A stretch of DNA of 64,000 nucleotides from Tenodera sinensis (GCA_030765045.1 CM060964.1:315949628-316013627); one strand, 5' to 3'; positions 1 to 10,497 are shown, numbered from the stretch's first letter. A program made the numbers and translations. The notes: generated by a model not told the origin, from the sequence alone.

Positions 1-2
1 CA

Positions 3-2260
3 CCCACTTACCTTCATTATAATGGTTCAGGTACAAATCCTGATCTTCTGATGGTGTCATCTGACATAATTGACAATACAAAAAGAGAAATAATAGAAGA
101 CCCAGGTTCAGGCCACAGAATCACCATTAACTCCATAAGAGGTCTAATAAATAAAAGTAACAAACCAAAAATTAAAACTTCTTGGAATTTTAAAAAAGCT
201 GATTGGTCCAGTTTCCAAAATGAGATAGAAGGGAAGTGTAATATACTGTTAGAATCAGAGTTCAAGTCAACAGATGAAATGAATAAAAAAATTTGTGAAA
301 TATTATTGACAGCAGCCAAAACACATATCCCCAAAGGAAAGTTAAAGAAATATAGCTACTTTTGGTCTCCATCTTTATCTAAGTTAAAACACGAAAGAAA
401 TATAGCAAGGGTCAAAGCCGAAAGAACCAAGTGTCCAGAAGATGTACAAAACTGGAGAAGAAAAGCAGTCATTTTTAAGAAAGAATTAATTACAGCAAAG
501 AGGGCCAGTTTCACAAATTTTGTAGAACATATGGACTATAGGAAAGATGGAAATAAAATATACAAATTCCTTAATAAAACAAAATTATCAAAAAATACAA
601 CTGAACCATTAAAACATAATAACAAAAGCTTAACTACAGATAGGGAAATAGCAGAATCCCTTAACAAGTTTTATGCTCAGTCACAAAGAATACCCCAAGC
701 GTATAAAAAACAAGATAAGGCTATCCAAAAAACTATCAGAGAAACTAATAAGCCATAAGGTATACGAAATGATATTTTTATTCAGGATTTTAACAAAACA
801 GAACTGGATTTAGCAATAGAACAATTACAGAACAAAAAATCTCCAGGACCTGACAAGATCCACCCAGAGTTTATTAAACACCTTGGCAGGAAAGGAAAAG
901 AAATCCTACTTAAACTGTATAACACGTGTTGGAGAATGACTGTACCTTCCGACTGGAAAAAAGCCATTATCATCCCGATTTTAAAGAAAAACAAACCTTC
1001 AAACAATATTAATAGTTTCAGACCAATATCTTTGACCAGTGTTATTGCAAAAGTGATGGAAAGAATGGTGGCATCTAGACTTAACTGGTTCCTAGAATAT
1101 TACAACTTAATTAATAGTTCACAGATCGGCTTCAGACAGAATCATAGTACAAGTGAAAATGTACTCCTACTAAGCCAAGACATCAAGGAAGCTTTCAATA
1201 GAAAGGAGGATACCTTGGCAGTATTCATTGATTTTAAATCAGCATATGACTCAGTCTGGAGAAACAAATTAATTGAGAAGTTGCAATCAATAGGTGTGAA
1301 AAGTAACATGCTTAAATGGATAACTCAGTTTATTTCACAAAGATTTTGTGCCACAATACATTTTATGTGCCACATACATTTCCAAATATAAACAAACACA
1401 CCGAGGACTTCCACAAGGTGCTATTCTGAGCACAACACTCTTTAACATATATAAATGACCTTCCATCAATAATAAAAACTTTAGAAACCAAAATTGCTTT
1501 ATTTGCTGACGATGTAGTCATTTGGACTTCAGGCTCTCCAAAAAAAACTGAATTAATTAAAGACAGAATAGAAACAGCCCTAAACAAAGTACATGAATGG
1601 AGCTCCAAAAACCTCATGACTATCATTGTGGAAAAAACAAATTATGAATTATTTACACTAAAATACAAACCAGTTAATATTAACATAAATTATAATGGTA
1701 AACCACTCAAAGCAGTTGATGATGCCAAATACTTAGGCATCACTTTCGACAGAAAGCTAACTTGGAAAAAACATATAACAAACATCTCAGAAAAGGTTGA
1801 AAAGAAACTGCAAATCCTGAAAAGGTTAGCTGGTGCTAAATGGGGCTGCTCAAGGAGAGTCCTTAACACAACATACAAAATGTATGTTAAACCAAACCTC
1901 TTTTACTGTTCTGAAGCTTTAATAACAGCAGCAAATGCTAACATCAATAAACTTGAACAGATACAAAATCAGGCTCTTCGCCTAATCACTGGAGCAGTTA
2001 AATCCACACCTATTGATGCCATGCTTGCCTTAACATGGACCCCATCAATAACAACAAAAATAGAAGAACAAGCATTGCTCCAACATGAGAAAATGTTACG
2101 ACTGCCAAACTCTAAATGGACCGAAGAGAACCTCCCCCCTTCAATCCTTAAAACTCATAGTAGTTTCCTAGAAAAGGTAACACAGATTAAATCCAAATTG
2201 AACATTCCTAACACCAGAGAAAATCTACTTATAAGAGAAAATCCATTGGAATTATTGTAA
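3..2260 (+). pseudogene. LINE ORF2 fragment: endonuclease C-terminus and reverse transcriptase
   Basis: This is the target-primed reverse transcription enzyme of the LINE. Frame 3 is open from the left edge, with one in-frame TAA at 756-758, and continues through the RT entry motif KSPGPDKIHPEF (about 837) and motif A FIDFKSAYDSVW (about 1228) to a stop at 1391. The motif RGLPQGAILS follows in frame 1 from 1402, and after a second frame change near 1455 the catalytic FADD box lies in frame 2 (about 1502). Frame 2 then runs to TAA at 2258-2260 through the RT thumb region. One nonsense codon and two frameshifts make it non-functional. The RT signature motifs are clear, so the family call is firm. 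Confidence 0.9.
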
Positions 2261-3151
2261 CCTACCTTCAGCTTGGAATTAATAGAGGAAATAAGTAAAT
2301 CAGACACACCAAAAGAAATACAAAAACTTCTAGCTCTGGAAACAATCAATACTAGGTATCCCACAGAAGAATGGCTGCACATATATACTGATGGATCCTC
2401 CAAGGAAAATCTTACTGGAGCTGGAGTTACATGTTCACATTTTTCCTTTTATCATTCTGTTGGCAGAGACACAACAAATTATGATGGAGAAACAGAGGCT
2501 ATACACATTGCTATCCGACAATTATTAAATCTTCCCTTAAATAAATTTAACAAGGCAGTAATTCTTTCAGATTCTAAAGCTGCAATACAGGGAATATGTT
2601 CAAATACTACAAAGAAGTCAACAAAAATTAGAGAATGCTACAAAATGTTAACACAACTCCAAAAAGTTAATAAGACTGTTCATCTCCAATGGATTCCAGC
2701 ACACTGTGGAGTCATGGGGAATGAAGCTGCAGACTCACTTGCAAAGAAAGGCACAACAATAAAACAAAAGTCTAAATTCAATTTCTCATATTCCTCAATA
2801 AAACGCTTGATCATTAAAAAATTTTCTCATTCATACCTACAAGAAATAGAAACAAGTGCCAAAGATAAAAAATGGATTACACTACTTTCCAACCCAGATA
2901 TAATCCCCCAGAGACCAAGGAAAACAGCGGTTGCAGCCTTCCGACTATTGACAAATCACGACTGCTTAGCAAGTCATCTCTACAGAATAGGTATCTCAGC
3001 CTCACCAATATGTGTCCTGTGTAACGATCCAGCAGAAATGAATGAAGACCACTTGAAGACCTGTGAAGCATTAAGATCAGAAGAAACTACAGTTCAAAAG
3101 TATTGGAAAGCACGAATGCTAATGGCTTCATTGCCAGATGCAAGGCACTAG
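2261..3151 (+). pseudogene. LINE RNase H domain and C-terminal CCHC-like motif
   Basis: This is the C-terminal part of the same ORF2, in the same frame as the RT end and separated from it only by the TAA at 2258-2260. RNase H removes template RNA during second-strand synthesis. All four acidic residues of the DEDD site are present: IYTDGSS, YDGETEAI, LSDSKAAI and GNEAADSLAKKG. A conserved block near 2940-3060 (TNHDCLASHLYRIGI, then CVLC and HLKTC) gives a C-x2-C/H-x4-C pattern. The domain itself has no internal stop, so the lesion that separates it from the RT may be fairly recent. Confidence 0.9.
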
Positions 3152-3325
3152 AAAACAACAACAACATTTCGGCTTTATGCCATATATATATATCTACTTT
3201 ACTATGCTTTATGCCATATATATATATATATAAGTTCTAGTTTATGAGAACAGTCATGTTATAACGCAAATAGAACAGAAATTATAACTATTTTGCCTGA
3301 GCTAGAGGAGAGCTATACAGAACAA

Positions 3326-3780
3326 TTAGGTGGACATTTTCCGACATTTGCCGTTTTGCTTTTCTTTACCTAGTTTGTCAATGTTAGGGCATAATGTACG
3401 GCACATTTGTAAGCGAAAACTGCATGTAAGATTGTGATCTGACAATATGCTTCGGGATTTTGACTTAAAAAGTTTCATAACAGAAAAGAATTGTTCGCAC
3501 ACATACGTAGAACCAAGCATACACAATATCCATGCAACAAGGGCATACAACCTCAGAAATCTGGTTTGAGGAACATTCTTATAAAAATCAGCCAAGTCTT
3601 CCTTGTGTTTATAGTTGTCCTTCAGCAAATCGTCGCACTGTAAATTTATCAATTCAATTTGCTACCTGCTAGAAACATTGTTAACATCCAATGAATACGG
3701 AGTCACAAAGATCTGAAACGTAGTTGACAATGTTTCTACATCTTGAAGCCTGGTCTTAAACTGGTGTGAAACACGGGGAA
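3326..3780 (-). pseudogene. hAT-family transposase C-terminal remnant
   Basis: On the minus strand the 108-codon open stretch 3326-3652 reads QCDDLLKDNYKHKEDLADFY and then FLRLYALVAWILCMLGSTYV, followed by CEQFFSVMKLFKSKSRS. This matches the C-terminal dimerisation region of hAT transposases related to the ZBED/GTF2IRD2 group (family pattern FGSTYxCEQxFSxMK). The match continues upstream on the minus strand to about 3780, interrupted by a stop near 3670. The DDE core, BED finger and both terminal repeats are missing, so this is a dead fragment. The piggyBac element inserted about 200 bp away is unrelated. Confidence 0.75.
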
Positions 3781-4523
3781 CTGAACACAAACACAAAACT
3801 ACTATGCTCAACACTACACAATGTCAACAAAAACACAAAATAAAAACAAAATTCGCACTAATGGCGTTAAGATCCCTCACACAACAAATAAAAACCCTCA
3901 GACTAGGCTGAAGAGGGTTCTCCCTAAACAACCCGGGCGTGTTGTAAACATGCCCAAATAACATTTTTCATATTAACCTCTTGAGCGACAGCCATTTAAA
4001 AGCTCTGCAGGCCGAGAACGGATACCCAATATCCAGCGCAGGGCATTTAAATTGTTAAATGCGCTAAAAGTGCTTCCTAAATACACAGCTGTATTTTGCG
4101 TAAATTTTAAGTTATTTTAATGAAACAAAAACTGTATAAAACTCATTATATGCAGTATACATGTACATCATCAGCAATGTTGAGTTGCATTTACAAATCG
4201 TTGAAATGGCACTATTTGTTTCACTGTGGTAAAAAGTTAACTTTGCTTTGTCGAATGCATCTCGGAAAGAAACAGTAGTGGACCCATTGTATGTGTTAGC
4301 TATGCGTCAGCAAGTCACAGCACAATGTGAAATAGAACGCTACTGTATGCGTGGTTTATGAGTCATCAGAATAAAGCAGGTTTGCAATTTTTCCTTACAC
4401 GTGTTTCGTAACTTGGATATAGCTTACAGGCTCCGTTTGTTTCTTTCTTGAAATGCATACGTATACTTTCCTGCTTGTAGCTGAAGTGAGAAGCTATTGA
4501 GTGTTACATCTCAGAGCTAAAAC

Positions 4524-6275
4524 ATGGCATCAACAAGCAGTGTTGCACAAAGGTTAGCGAGTGGTGGAAGTGTAAGGGCTTCTGAAATTACACACGATAA
4601 TGTGGAGGACTTCTTGCTGTGTGACAGCGATTTGGATATTGATGGCGAATTTTCCGAATTTGAGGGGGGTGTGGAGGATATAGGTACAAGTAGCAGTGAG
4701 GAAGAACGTGACCAACTTCCTTCAGGTGTTCGTGAAGAGTCAGCATTGTGGAGTGCTGAAAACAATTCCAATACAAACAGGCACATCTTCACGAGCACAG
4801 GGTCTGGTGTTCAATCCCAGGCTCAGCTGACTTCTGACAGCCAACCAATTGACATTTTTACAAAATTTTTTACTACCGACTTAGTGTCTCTCATTGTTTC
4901 AGAAACAAATGTATATGCGAGTAAGGTGAAGGAAGACCTGCTCTCTAAAGGTAAATTAGGGCCTACGAGCAGAATTCAAAGGTGGACAGAAGTAACACTC
5001 AATGAGATTTACAGGCTAATTGGTCTAATTATACTTATGGGTGTTATTCGTAAACCTGCATTATACATGTATTGGTCCACAGATGACATGCTAGCTACTC
5101 CTTTTTTTGGAAAATGCATGTCAAATAACAGATTTACGTCAATTTTGCGGTTCCTTCATTTCACCTGCACAGAGAATGTAAATGACAAACTCCACAAAAT
5201 TAGGCCTGTTTTCGATTATATTATTTCAAAATTTAAAGAAAATTATGTGCCTGGTGAAAAGGTCACTGTTGATGAAAGCCTAATGCTTTGGAAGGGCCGC
5301 TTAGGTTGGAAGCAATACATCAAAACAAAAAGGGCTAGATTTGGCATAAAGAGTTTTGATGTTTGTGAAAGTAAAACAGGATATCTTTACAATAGCTGCA
5401 TTTACACTGGTCAAGGGACTGACAATACTGGAGACAAAGATTTGGGCTTATCTGGCTCCATAGTAATGCACCTAATGGAACCTGTGCTTGATCAGGGTAG
5501 GACTGTGTACTTAGATAACTGGTACAGCTCTTCTAAATTATTCATGGCCTTACACAAAAGAAAGACTAATGCAATTGGAACAGTACGTTCAAATCGTATT
5601 GGTTTGCCAAAAGATGTGAATACAAAGGCTCTAAGGAGAGGGGAAATGGAGGTGCGTCAGCTCCCACCTTTGACCTACCTTGCCTGGCAGGACAGGAGGG
5701 TAGTTACGGCATTATCCAATTGCAGCTCTAAGATTTTGATGATTGACACTGGAAAAACAGATGCCCATACCAAAATGTGCATTTTCAAGCCTGACGTTAT
5801 CCAGGAATACAATATGCACATGGGCGGTGTCGATCTAGTAGATCAGGTATTGCAAGCATATCCCTCTTTACCAAAAACAGTGAAATGGTATAAAAAGGTA
5901 TTTTTGCACCAGCTGGATATAACCATATACAATTGTTTGGTAATTTGGAGAGCTCTAAACCCACACAAGACAATGACCTACCTGGACTTTCGACTATCAA
6001 TAGCTCGCAGCCTAATTGAACAATACCAGGTTGAGAGGCCTCTTCATACTGGGGGTAGAAAATCCAAAACCCCTGCACCCCTCAGACTTCAAGGAAAACA
6101 TTATCCTAAAAGGATACCGTCAACAGCAAAGAAGTCCCGCCCATCTCGAAGGTGTTTCGTGTGCCGCAAGAAGGGAATCCGTAAGGAAACTGGGATGATC
6201 TGTGGCGAATGTGGAGATGTGCCATTGTGTGTTTATCCCTGTTTTGAGGCATATCACTGCAGAAGGAACATATAA
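4524..6275 (+). CDS. piggyBac transposase (DDE_Tnp_1_7), intact
   Basis: Predicted nuclear transposase that cuts and pastes the element at TTAA. The 583-aa chain starts at ATG 4524 in a good insect context (aaaacATGg). Residues 1-100 are acidic and low-complexity, as usual for the N-terminus. The catalytic aspartates are in place: D250 (VDESLMLWKGRL), D331 (VYLDNWYSSSKL) and D437 (GGVDLVDQV); spacing is like the moth piggyBac enzyme. The C-terminus (about 545-583) carries a cysteine-rich domain, CFVCRKKG, CGECGDVPLC then CFEAYHC, which in the family binds subterminal DNA, preceded by a basic stretch. There are no stops or frameshifts. Domestication is an alternative, but matching ends and TTAA duplications favour a mobile copy. 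Confidence 0.93.
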   Translation: MASTSSVAQRLASGGSVRASEITHDNVEDFLLCDSDLDIDGEFSEFEGGVEDIGTSSSEEERDQLPSGVREESALWSAENNSNTNRHIFTSTGSGVQSQAQLTSDSQPIDIFTKFFTTDLVSLIVSETNVYASKVKEDLLSKGKLGPTSRIQRWTEVTLNEIYRLIGLIILMGVIRKPALYMYWSTDDMLATPFFGKCMSNNRFTSILRFLHFTCTENVNDKLHKIRPVFDYIISKFKENYVPGEKVTVDESLMLWKGRLGWKQYIKTKRARFGIKSFDVCESKTGYLYNSCIYTGQGTDNTGDKDLGLSGSIVMHLMEPVLDQGRTVYLDNWYSSSKLFMALHKRKTNAIGTVRSNRIGLPKDVNTKALRRGEMEVRQLPPLTYLAWQDRRVVTALSNCSSKILMIDTGKTDAHTKMCIFKPDVIQEYNMHMGGVDLVDQVLQAYPSLPKTVKWYKKVFLHQLDITIYNCLVIWRALNPHKTMTYLDFRLSIARSLIEQYQVERPLHTGGRKSKTPAPLRLQGKHYPKRIPSTAKKSRPSRRCFVCRKKGIRKETGMICGECGDVPLCVYPCFEAYHCRRNI

Positions 6276-6386
6276 AGGTAAGCCAGTAAAGCATATAGAA
6301 TTTAATTAAATGTTTCATAATGGGGGAAAATGAAAATAAGTTGAGTTAGATAGTGGATAAATAAGGGTTAAATGCACAAACGCACA

Positions 6387-6449
6387 GGACGTGTATACAC
6401 GTCCATATCGCTCGTCCGTCATTTTAAATGGACGTGATTTCACGTCCAT
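6387..6449. promoter_or_regulatory. Two palindromes next to the piggyBac 3' end
   Basis: A perfect 18-bp palindrome (6387-6404, arm GGACGTGTA) and a 22-bp near-palindrome (6428-6449, arm ATGGACGTGA) share the core GGACGTG/CACGTCC and lie just inside the 3' terminus. Subterminal repeats in piggyBac elements are bound by the transposase cysteine-rich domain, so these are candidate binding sites; the function is inferred. Confidence 0.5.
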
Positions 6450-6524
6450 ATCCCTGAAGAGGTTAATTCAGTTTCATGCAAGTAGCGCCGCTGATTTAGG
6501 CAGCATAGCAATACACCGCTCTTG

Positions 6525-6969
6525 ACTGATGTCACACAAACGTACAAGCTGGCTCTTTGTTTAAATATGTCACACGGCCTGAAGTTGTCTTCCCCTGATG
6601 TAGAACAACAGTCAGGGACAACTTCAACAGACCTTCTACTGCTACAACGATTGCACAAAACGGGAGCAAAGAAACAGATGAGTTCCACTTATGGACTTCT
6701 TGAACAAATAACTTTTTTAACTGGAACATGGGCATATGTGTACTGCAAGTCCTTTCTTTTTCCATTTTTTTATTTTTATTATTATGTATGTCATTTTTTC
6801 ATTTGATATTATAGTAGATACCTTTTTTACATCTTTAATCACTTTTCATTCATTTCACCAGTTTACGATATGTTTCCCTTTGGATTTTTGACAAGAGTCT
6901 GTTATGCAAGTTTTTGATTATCCGAGGTACTGTCGGTCCTCCTTACCTTGGATAATTGAGGCTCTACTG
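6525..6969 (+). mobile_element. pogo/Tigger element remnant with its 3' terminal repeat
   Basis: The frame around 6580-6690 reads SPDVEQQSGTTSTDLLLLQR, then LHKTGAKKQMSS, resembling the C-terminal tail of Tigger-type transposases (pattern YxEQQxxxxPxDxxxLxRWRDxAAKK). About 250 bp downstream, 6915-6969 ends in GGATAATTGAGGCTCTACTG followed by TA; its reverse complement starts CAGTAGAGCCTCAATTATCC, the typical Tigger terminus. The HTH and DDE domains and the 5' end are gone. Confidence 0.6.
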
Positions 6970-7095
6970 TACTCATTGGAATATTTCATTTTGGCAATAA
7001 AAAAAAAAGAGCCATCACATTATAAGATAATAGATATGTTAAGAGGTTAACTGCTATATATTCAGCATTCTTTTCTATATTGTGTGTTACAGACC

Positions 7096-7316
7096 ACCTC
7101 AGTTTTCTCAGAGATCTCTTTATTAGGCTTGAGGTTCTTTTATGTGCTGTATATCTACGACCATCAGCTTTACTTTCCTTCTGAGAAAAGCCATGCTAAA
7201 TTTTCATGAGAAGGGGGAAAAAAAAAAAAAATATTCCACTGCCCTCCACCAGCTGTGAACCTGCAACCTAGGGAACCAGACGTCAACATATTACCCCTAA
7301 ATCATGCTTCCTATGT
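7096..7316 (-). mobile_element. tRNA-derived SINE, family B, copy 1
   Basis: Read on the minus strand, a tRNA-like head with an A-box-like TTAGGGGTAATATG and a B-box-like GGTTGCAGGTTCACAG (about 7240-7310) is followed by an A/T run and a body containing AAAAGAACCTCAAGCC. The body matches the second copy at 20190-20471, which has clear target duplications. Boundaries here are approximate. Confidence 0.6.
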
Positions 7317-7387
7317 TGTTCCTTCAGGTTTATGTCATTTGGTCATATATTTCAGAACAATCTATTAGTAGTAATTCATTCATATTA

Positions 7388-7738
7388 TTATTTATGCCAA
7401 CAAACCTACTGTTGGTGTTTTTAAACACACAAGCTGTGTGTGGGCAATATTTGAGAGGTAGAACTGGAACTTAAAAATTCAATGCCACATCTGGGACTTG
7501 AACCACAGACCCTCCGCTTACCAGGCGGGTGCTCTAACCATTAAGCTACTATGACAACCTGCCAGAATGACAGAATATCTTTGAGGTTTACCAGGAAAAA
7601 TACGAACTGGTTTGAGAATTCAATGTCACAGTTGTCACAGTAGCTTAATGGTTAGAGCACCTGCCTGGTAAGCGGATGATCTGTGGTTCAAATCCCAGCT
7701 GTGGCATTGAATTTTTAAGTACCACTTCTACCTCTCAA
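7388..7738 (-). mobile_element. Foldback SINE (SINE-A) with two opposed tRNA-like units, copy 1
   Basis: The element is bounded by a perfect 12-bp duplication, TCATTCATATTA, at 7376-7387 and 7739-7750. On the minus strand it begins with an inverted copy of its own body, GAGAGGTAGAAG through an antisense tRNA-like unit (7738-7630). A loop of about 70 bp follows, then a sense tRNA-like unit (7558-7485, GCTTAATGGTTAGAGCACC and GGTTCAAGTCCC), the body ending TTCTACCTCTCAA, a CACACA/TGTGTG-rich segment and an ATAAATAATAATA tail. The tRNA-like part has a seven-pair acceptor-like stem and a GGT anticodon-like loop, so it may derive from tRNA-Thr. Other copies lie at 15281-15495 and 29201-29341. Confidence 0.8.
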
Positions 7739-7858
7739 TCATTCATATTAGTTTAATTTTGTTTTCTGCCTTTCTAAAAGATTTCTAAAATTGTTTGTTT
7801 TGCATGGATTGTATAAACATATTTCTTGATTCTGCTTGGCTTAAGGTTTCGATGTTCT

Positions 7859-8240
7859 TTAACCCATTAATGCCCAGCGGTCTATTTATAAATTGCTACA
7901 GATACTTCATTTCATTTACGTGAATTCTCAAGAGTTATTTTGACCATGTATGTCATTACTGATGTTACGTGATTATGCAAGCACATTATTTTCTCTTAAA
8001 AACTAGAATATTATGTAGTTTATTAATATACAATAAGCTGCAAATTACTGCAGTGCCTGTGAAGGCATACTATTGTTTTTTTCCTTGTTACGTTTCCCTC
8101 CCAACTTCCTATAATACAATTAACTGTCAATAAAGGTTTGTATTATTGCATCACACAAAGAACGTGCCAGTATAAGCATTTTGAATGCTGAAAATATGAT
8201 CCTAAAGTCAAGCAAGTTATTTATAGACTGCTGGGCTTAA
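7859..8240. mobile_element. TTAA-flanked MITE-like element (piggyBac-type ends)
   Basis: TTAA at 7859-7862 is followed by CCCATTAATGCCCAGCGGTC; at the other side GACTGCTGGGC is followed by TTAA at 8237-8240. GCCCAGC(A/G)GTCTAT occurs in inverted orientation at both ends. A third, related TTAA end lies at 10809-10829 and a mirrored GGGCATTAAT at 10948-10957, so the real unit may instead be a larger decayed piggyBac-like element spanning 7863-10959. Confidence 0.4.
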
Positions 8241-8536
8241 TTGATATCTCAAGTCAGCACACGGAAACTCTTATTTGATGCAATGCTAGTGAGATTGTCA
8301 CTACTGTAATAGTATGCAAGTATCTGACATGTGAGTTATATGTCTTCTACAGCTTGTTTGTTTGAAACAGAGTGAACTAGTATTAAAAAATATTCTATAT
8401 TGTTTTTTAAAGCGACAATAACAAGTAAGCACAGGGATTCCTAAAGTACATAGCTATTATTTTCAGGGATAAGTTTGCAATGCTGCATTAACAAAACATG
8501 TAAACCATAATACTCAAGTCTGTTGGTTATTTTTAC

Positions 8537-9370
8537 TTTCTCTACTGGTAAGTAGGGGAAGTATTGTATTCGACCCAAAAATTCGATGTCGAGATTTCAC
8601 CGGAAATATATGTTTTGAGACCCCCTGAATCCAAAAAAAAAGCATTTTTAGAAAAAGGTCTGTGTGTGTGTGTGTCTGTGGACAGCATAACTTAAAAATG
8701 AAAAGTCTGTTAAAAACCAAAGTTGGTATTTAAGTTTAATGCCTTTCAAGGATGCAACACGACGATTTTGAAGAAAACAGTCCCACTCTAAACTAGTCTT
8801 TACATTGAACATTTTTCGAAAATTTTGATTTTCTTGAAAATGGCTCTAACAATTTTGATTAAAATGTCATAAGTTTGAGATATTTTGATGACAAATGAAC
8901 TGTATATCTCGAATTTTCTGGCTATAGCCCCTGTAGTCGTATTTACTCTGGACGACTTTTGCATAACTGGTAAACCGTTAGAGATAGACCAAATATACAA
9001 AAAATGTAGATCTTGCTAAAATACACAATTTATATCCAAATAAATTTTTTTTGTAGAGTGAACCATTTCGGAGATATTCCTTGTTATGTGTGTGAGTTTC
9101 GTAAAACTTAAAACTTTCGTGAAATGGAACATCGTTCATTTTTTTGTATGTTAAGTGTGCAAAGAGAAGAGAATCTCAAAGCTTTAAAAGATTTGACTAT
9201 TGCACAAAGCCTACTGTATTCTAATTTCCCTTTGCCCCTACAAGGAAATAAGCAATAAGTTGATTTGTACAAATGTTTATCTCAACTAACACGAAGAAGA
9301 TATAGGAATAAGAGTTTGTAAGAATGGTAAGTACAAGAGTAGAGAAAGTCATGTGAGTGCAACATATCAG
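8537..9370 (+). mobile_element. R840 repeat, copy A1
   Basis: First copy of an unclassified repeat of about 840 bp found at least six times here. Left terminus TTTCTCTACTGGTAAGTAG, right terminus GCAACATATCAG. ATTTTTAC precedes it and an ATTTTT run follows, compatible with a 6-8 bp duplication. It carries a short (TG)n tract at about 8660-8676. CTACT-GGTA-AGTAG forms a small hairpin at one end, and ACTTTCTCTACT recurs inverted near the other. No coding potential is evident. Confidence 0.7.
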
Positions 9371-9450
9371 ATTTTTTTTTTTTTCATTATTTTTAGATTA
9401 TATTCAGAGATATGACATGTAACAATTATGACATCATATTCAAAGGAAAT

Positions 9451-9576
9451 ATGGTGGTTACTATAAGTGACAATAACTTTTCCAATGAAATTCATGATGT
9501 TTATGATACAATTGATGTGATTCTTCCTTCTGATCCACACAGTCTGACTGATGAAGATGAAGCACTACAGGTATAG
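9451..9576 (+). pseudogene. Possible piggyBac transposase N-terminal fragment
   Basis: A 41-codon open stretch contains YDTIDVILPSDPHSLTDEDE. The pattern (D)xxLPPDxxxLTDEDE is common in the acidic N-terminus of piggyBac-derived proteins. It lies between two inverted R840 copies and inside a region framed by piggyBac-like TTAA ends. It ends CTACAG|GTATAG, which resembles a splice donor, so a small exon of a piggyBac-derived gene is the alternative. The stretch is short and the call is weak. Confidence 0.35.
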
Positions 9577-9723
9577 TAAATGTGAATGACGTTCCCAGCC
9601 TAGTTAAAGTACATTTCACTGCCTCTGAAAAGAGTGATGAATGACGAATGACTAAGTTAGAAACATCAAAGAAAAAATGAAAGAAAAATGACTTTGAGAC
9701 CGACCAACACAATACAAAAAAAT

Positions 9724-10497
9724 CTGATGTGTTGCACTCACATGACTTTCTCTACTCTTGTACTAACTATTCTTACAAACTCTTATTCCAATATCTTCTT
9801 TGTGTTACTTAAGATAAATATTTAAGTAAATTATCTTATTGCTTATTTCCTTGTATGTGCAAGGGGAATATTGGAATACAGTAGGCTTTGAGCGATAGTC
9901 AAATATTTTAAAGCTTTGAGATCCTGTTCTCTTTGCGAAACTGACACACAAAACATGGAATATCTCCAAAATGGTTCACTCTATAAAAAAATTTATTGAG
10001 ACATAAATTGTGTATTTTAGAAAGATCTACATTTCTTGTACAGTAAGATTTTGTGTATCTCTTATGGTTTACGAGTTATTCAAAACTCATCCAGACTAAA
10101 CAGGACTACATAGGCTATAGCCAGAAAATTCAAAAAATACATTTCATTTGTCATAAAAATATCTCAAACCTATGGCATTTTAATCAAAATCGTTAGAGCC
10201 ATTTTCAAGAAAATCAAAATTTTCCATGTAAAGGGTAGTTTTGGATGGGGCTATTTTCTTCAAAATCTTTGTGTCACATCCTTGAAAGACATTAAACTTA
10301 AATACCAACTTTGGTTTTTAACCGACTTTTCGTTTTTTAGTTATGCTGTCCACAGACTGACAGACTGACACTGACACACACACACACACACACGGACCTC
10401 TTTCCAAAAATGCTTTTTTTTTGGATTCAGGGGGCCTCAAAACATATATTTCCGGTGAAATCTCGACATCAAATTTTTGGGTGGAATACAAAAATGT
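9724..10497 (-). mobile_element. R840 repeat, copy A2 (outer end truncated)
   Basis: Inverted relative to A1 and matching it from the CTGATGTGTTGCACTCAC end to the segment with GAATCCAAAAAAAAAGC and GATTTCACCGG. The terminal 20 or so bases with the CTACT hairpin are missing. It contains an (AC)n tract at about 10375-10393. Confidence 0.7.

Larger units (their letters stand above)
1..3235 (+). mobile_element. I/jockey-like non-LTR retrotransposon, copy 1 (5' end outside window)
   Basis: The stretch reads in order: C-terminal part of an EEP endonuclease, linker, reverse transcriptase, RNase H and a terminal CCHC-like motif, followed by A-rich and (TA)n sequence near 3165-3235 that is probably the 3' tail. 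The endonuclease end shows GTNPDLLMVSS just after position 1, so the element enters from the left. Related fragments lie at 21715-21960, 24490-25930, 40330-41680, 52195-53495 and 55712-56529, making this the commonest LINE family here. RNase H downstream of RT fits the I supergroup; assignment to one clade would need a phylogeny. Confidence 0.9.
3977..6462 (+). mobile_element. Complete piggyBac-type DNA transposon
   Basis: The element is flanked by TTAA at 3973-3976 and 6463-6466, the hallmark piggyBac target duplication. Its ends read CCTCTTGAGC on the left and, reverse-complemented, CCTCTTCAGG on the right, so the short inverted repeat is conserved for about eight positions. Length is 2,486 bp, typical of autonomous members. 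It encloses one uninterrupted 583-codon transposase gene. Subterminal palindromes occur near both ends (4019-4033, 4044-4063, 6387-6404, 6428-6449). It is the only DNA transposon here with ends, duplication and coding region all intact, which suggests a recent insertion. Confidence 0.93.

Noticed and set aside
6387..6404. Palindrome as a transcription terminator
   Set aside because: This is eukaryotic DNA; rho-independent type terminators are not expected and the palindrome lies in a transposon end.
7485..7712. Possible functional tRNA-Thr genes
   Set aside because: Both units are embedded in a foldback SINE with target duplications and the anticodon stem is imperfect; they are SINE promoters.
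8537..10497. A1/A2 pair as one foldback transposon with 0.8-kb inverted repeats
   Set aside because: Copies B and F are single units with their own flanking duplications, so each arm is an element on its own; the pairing is kept only as a finding.
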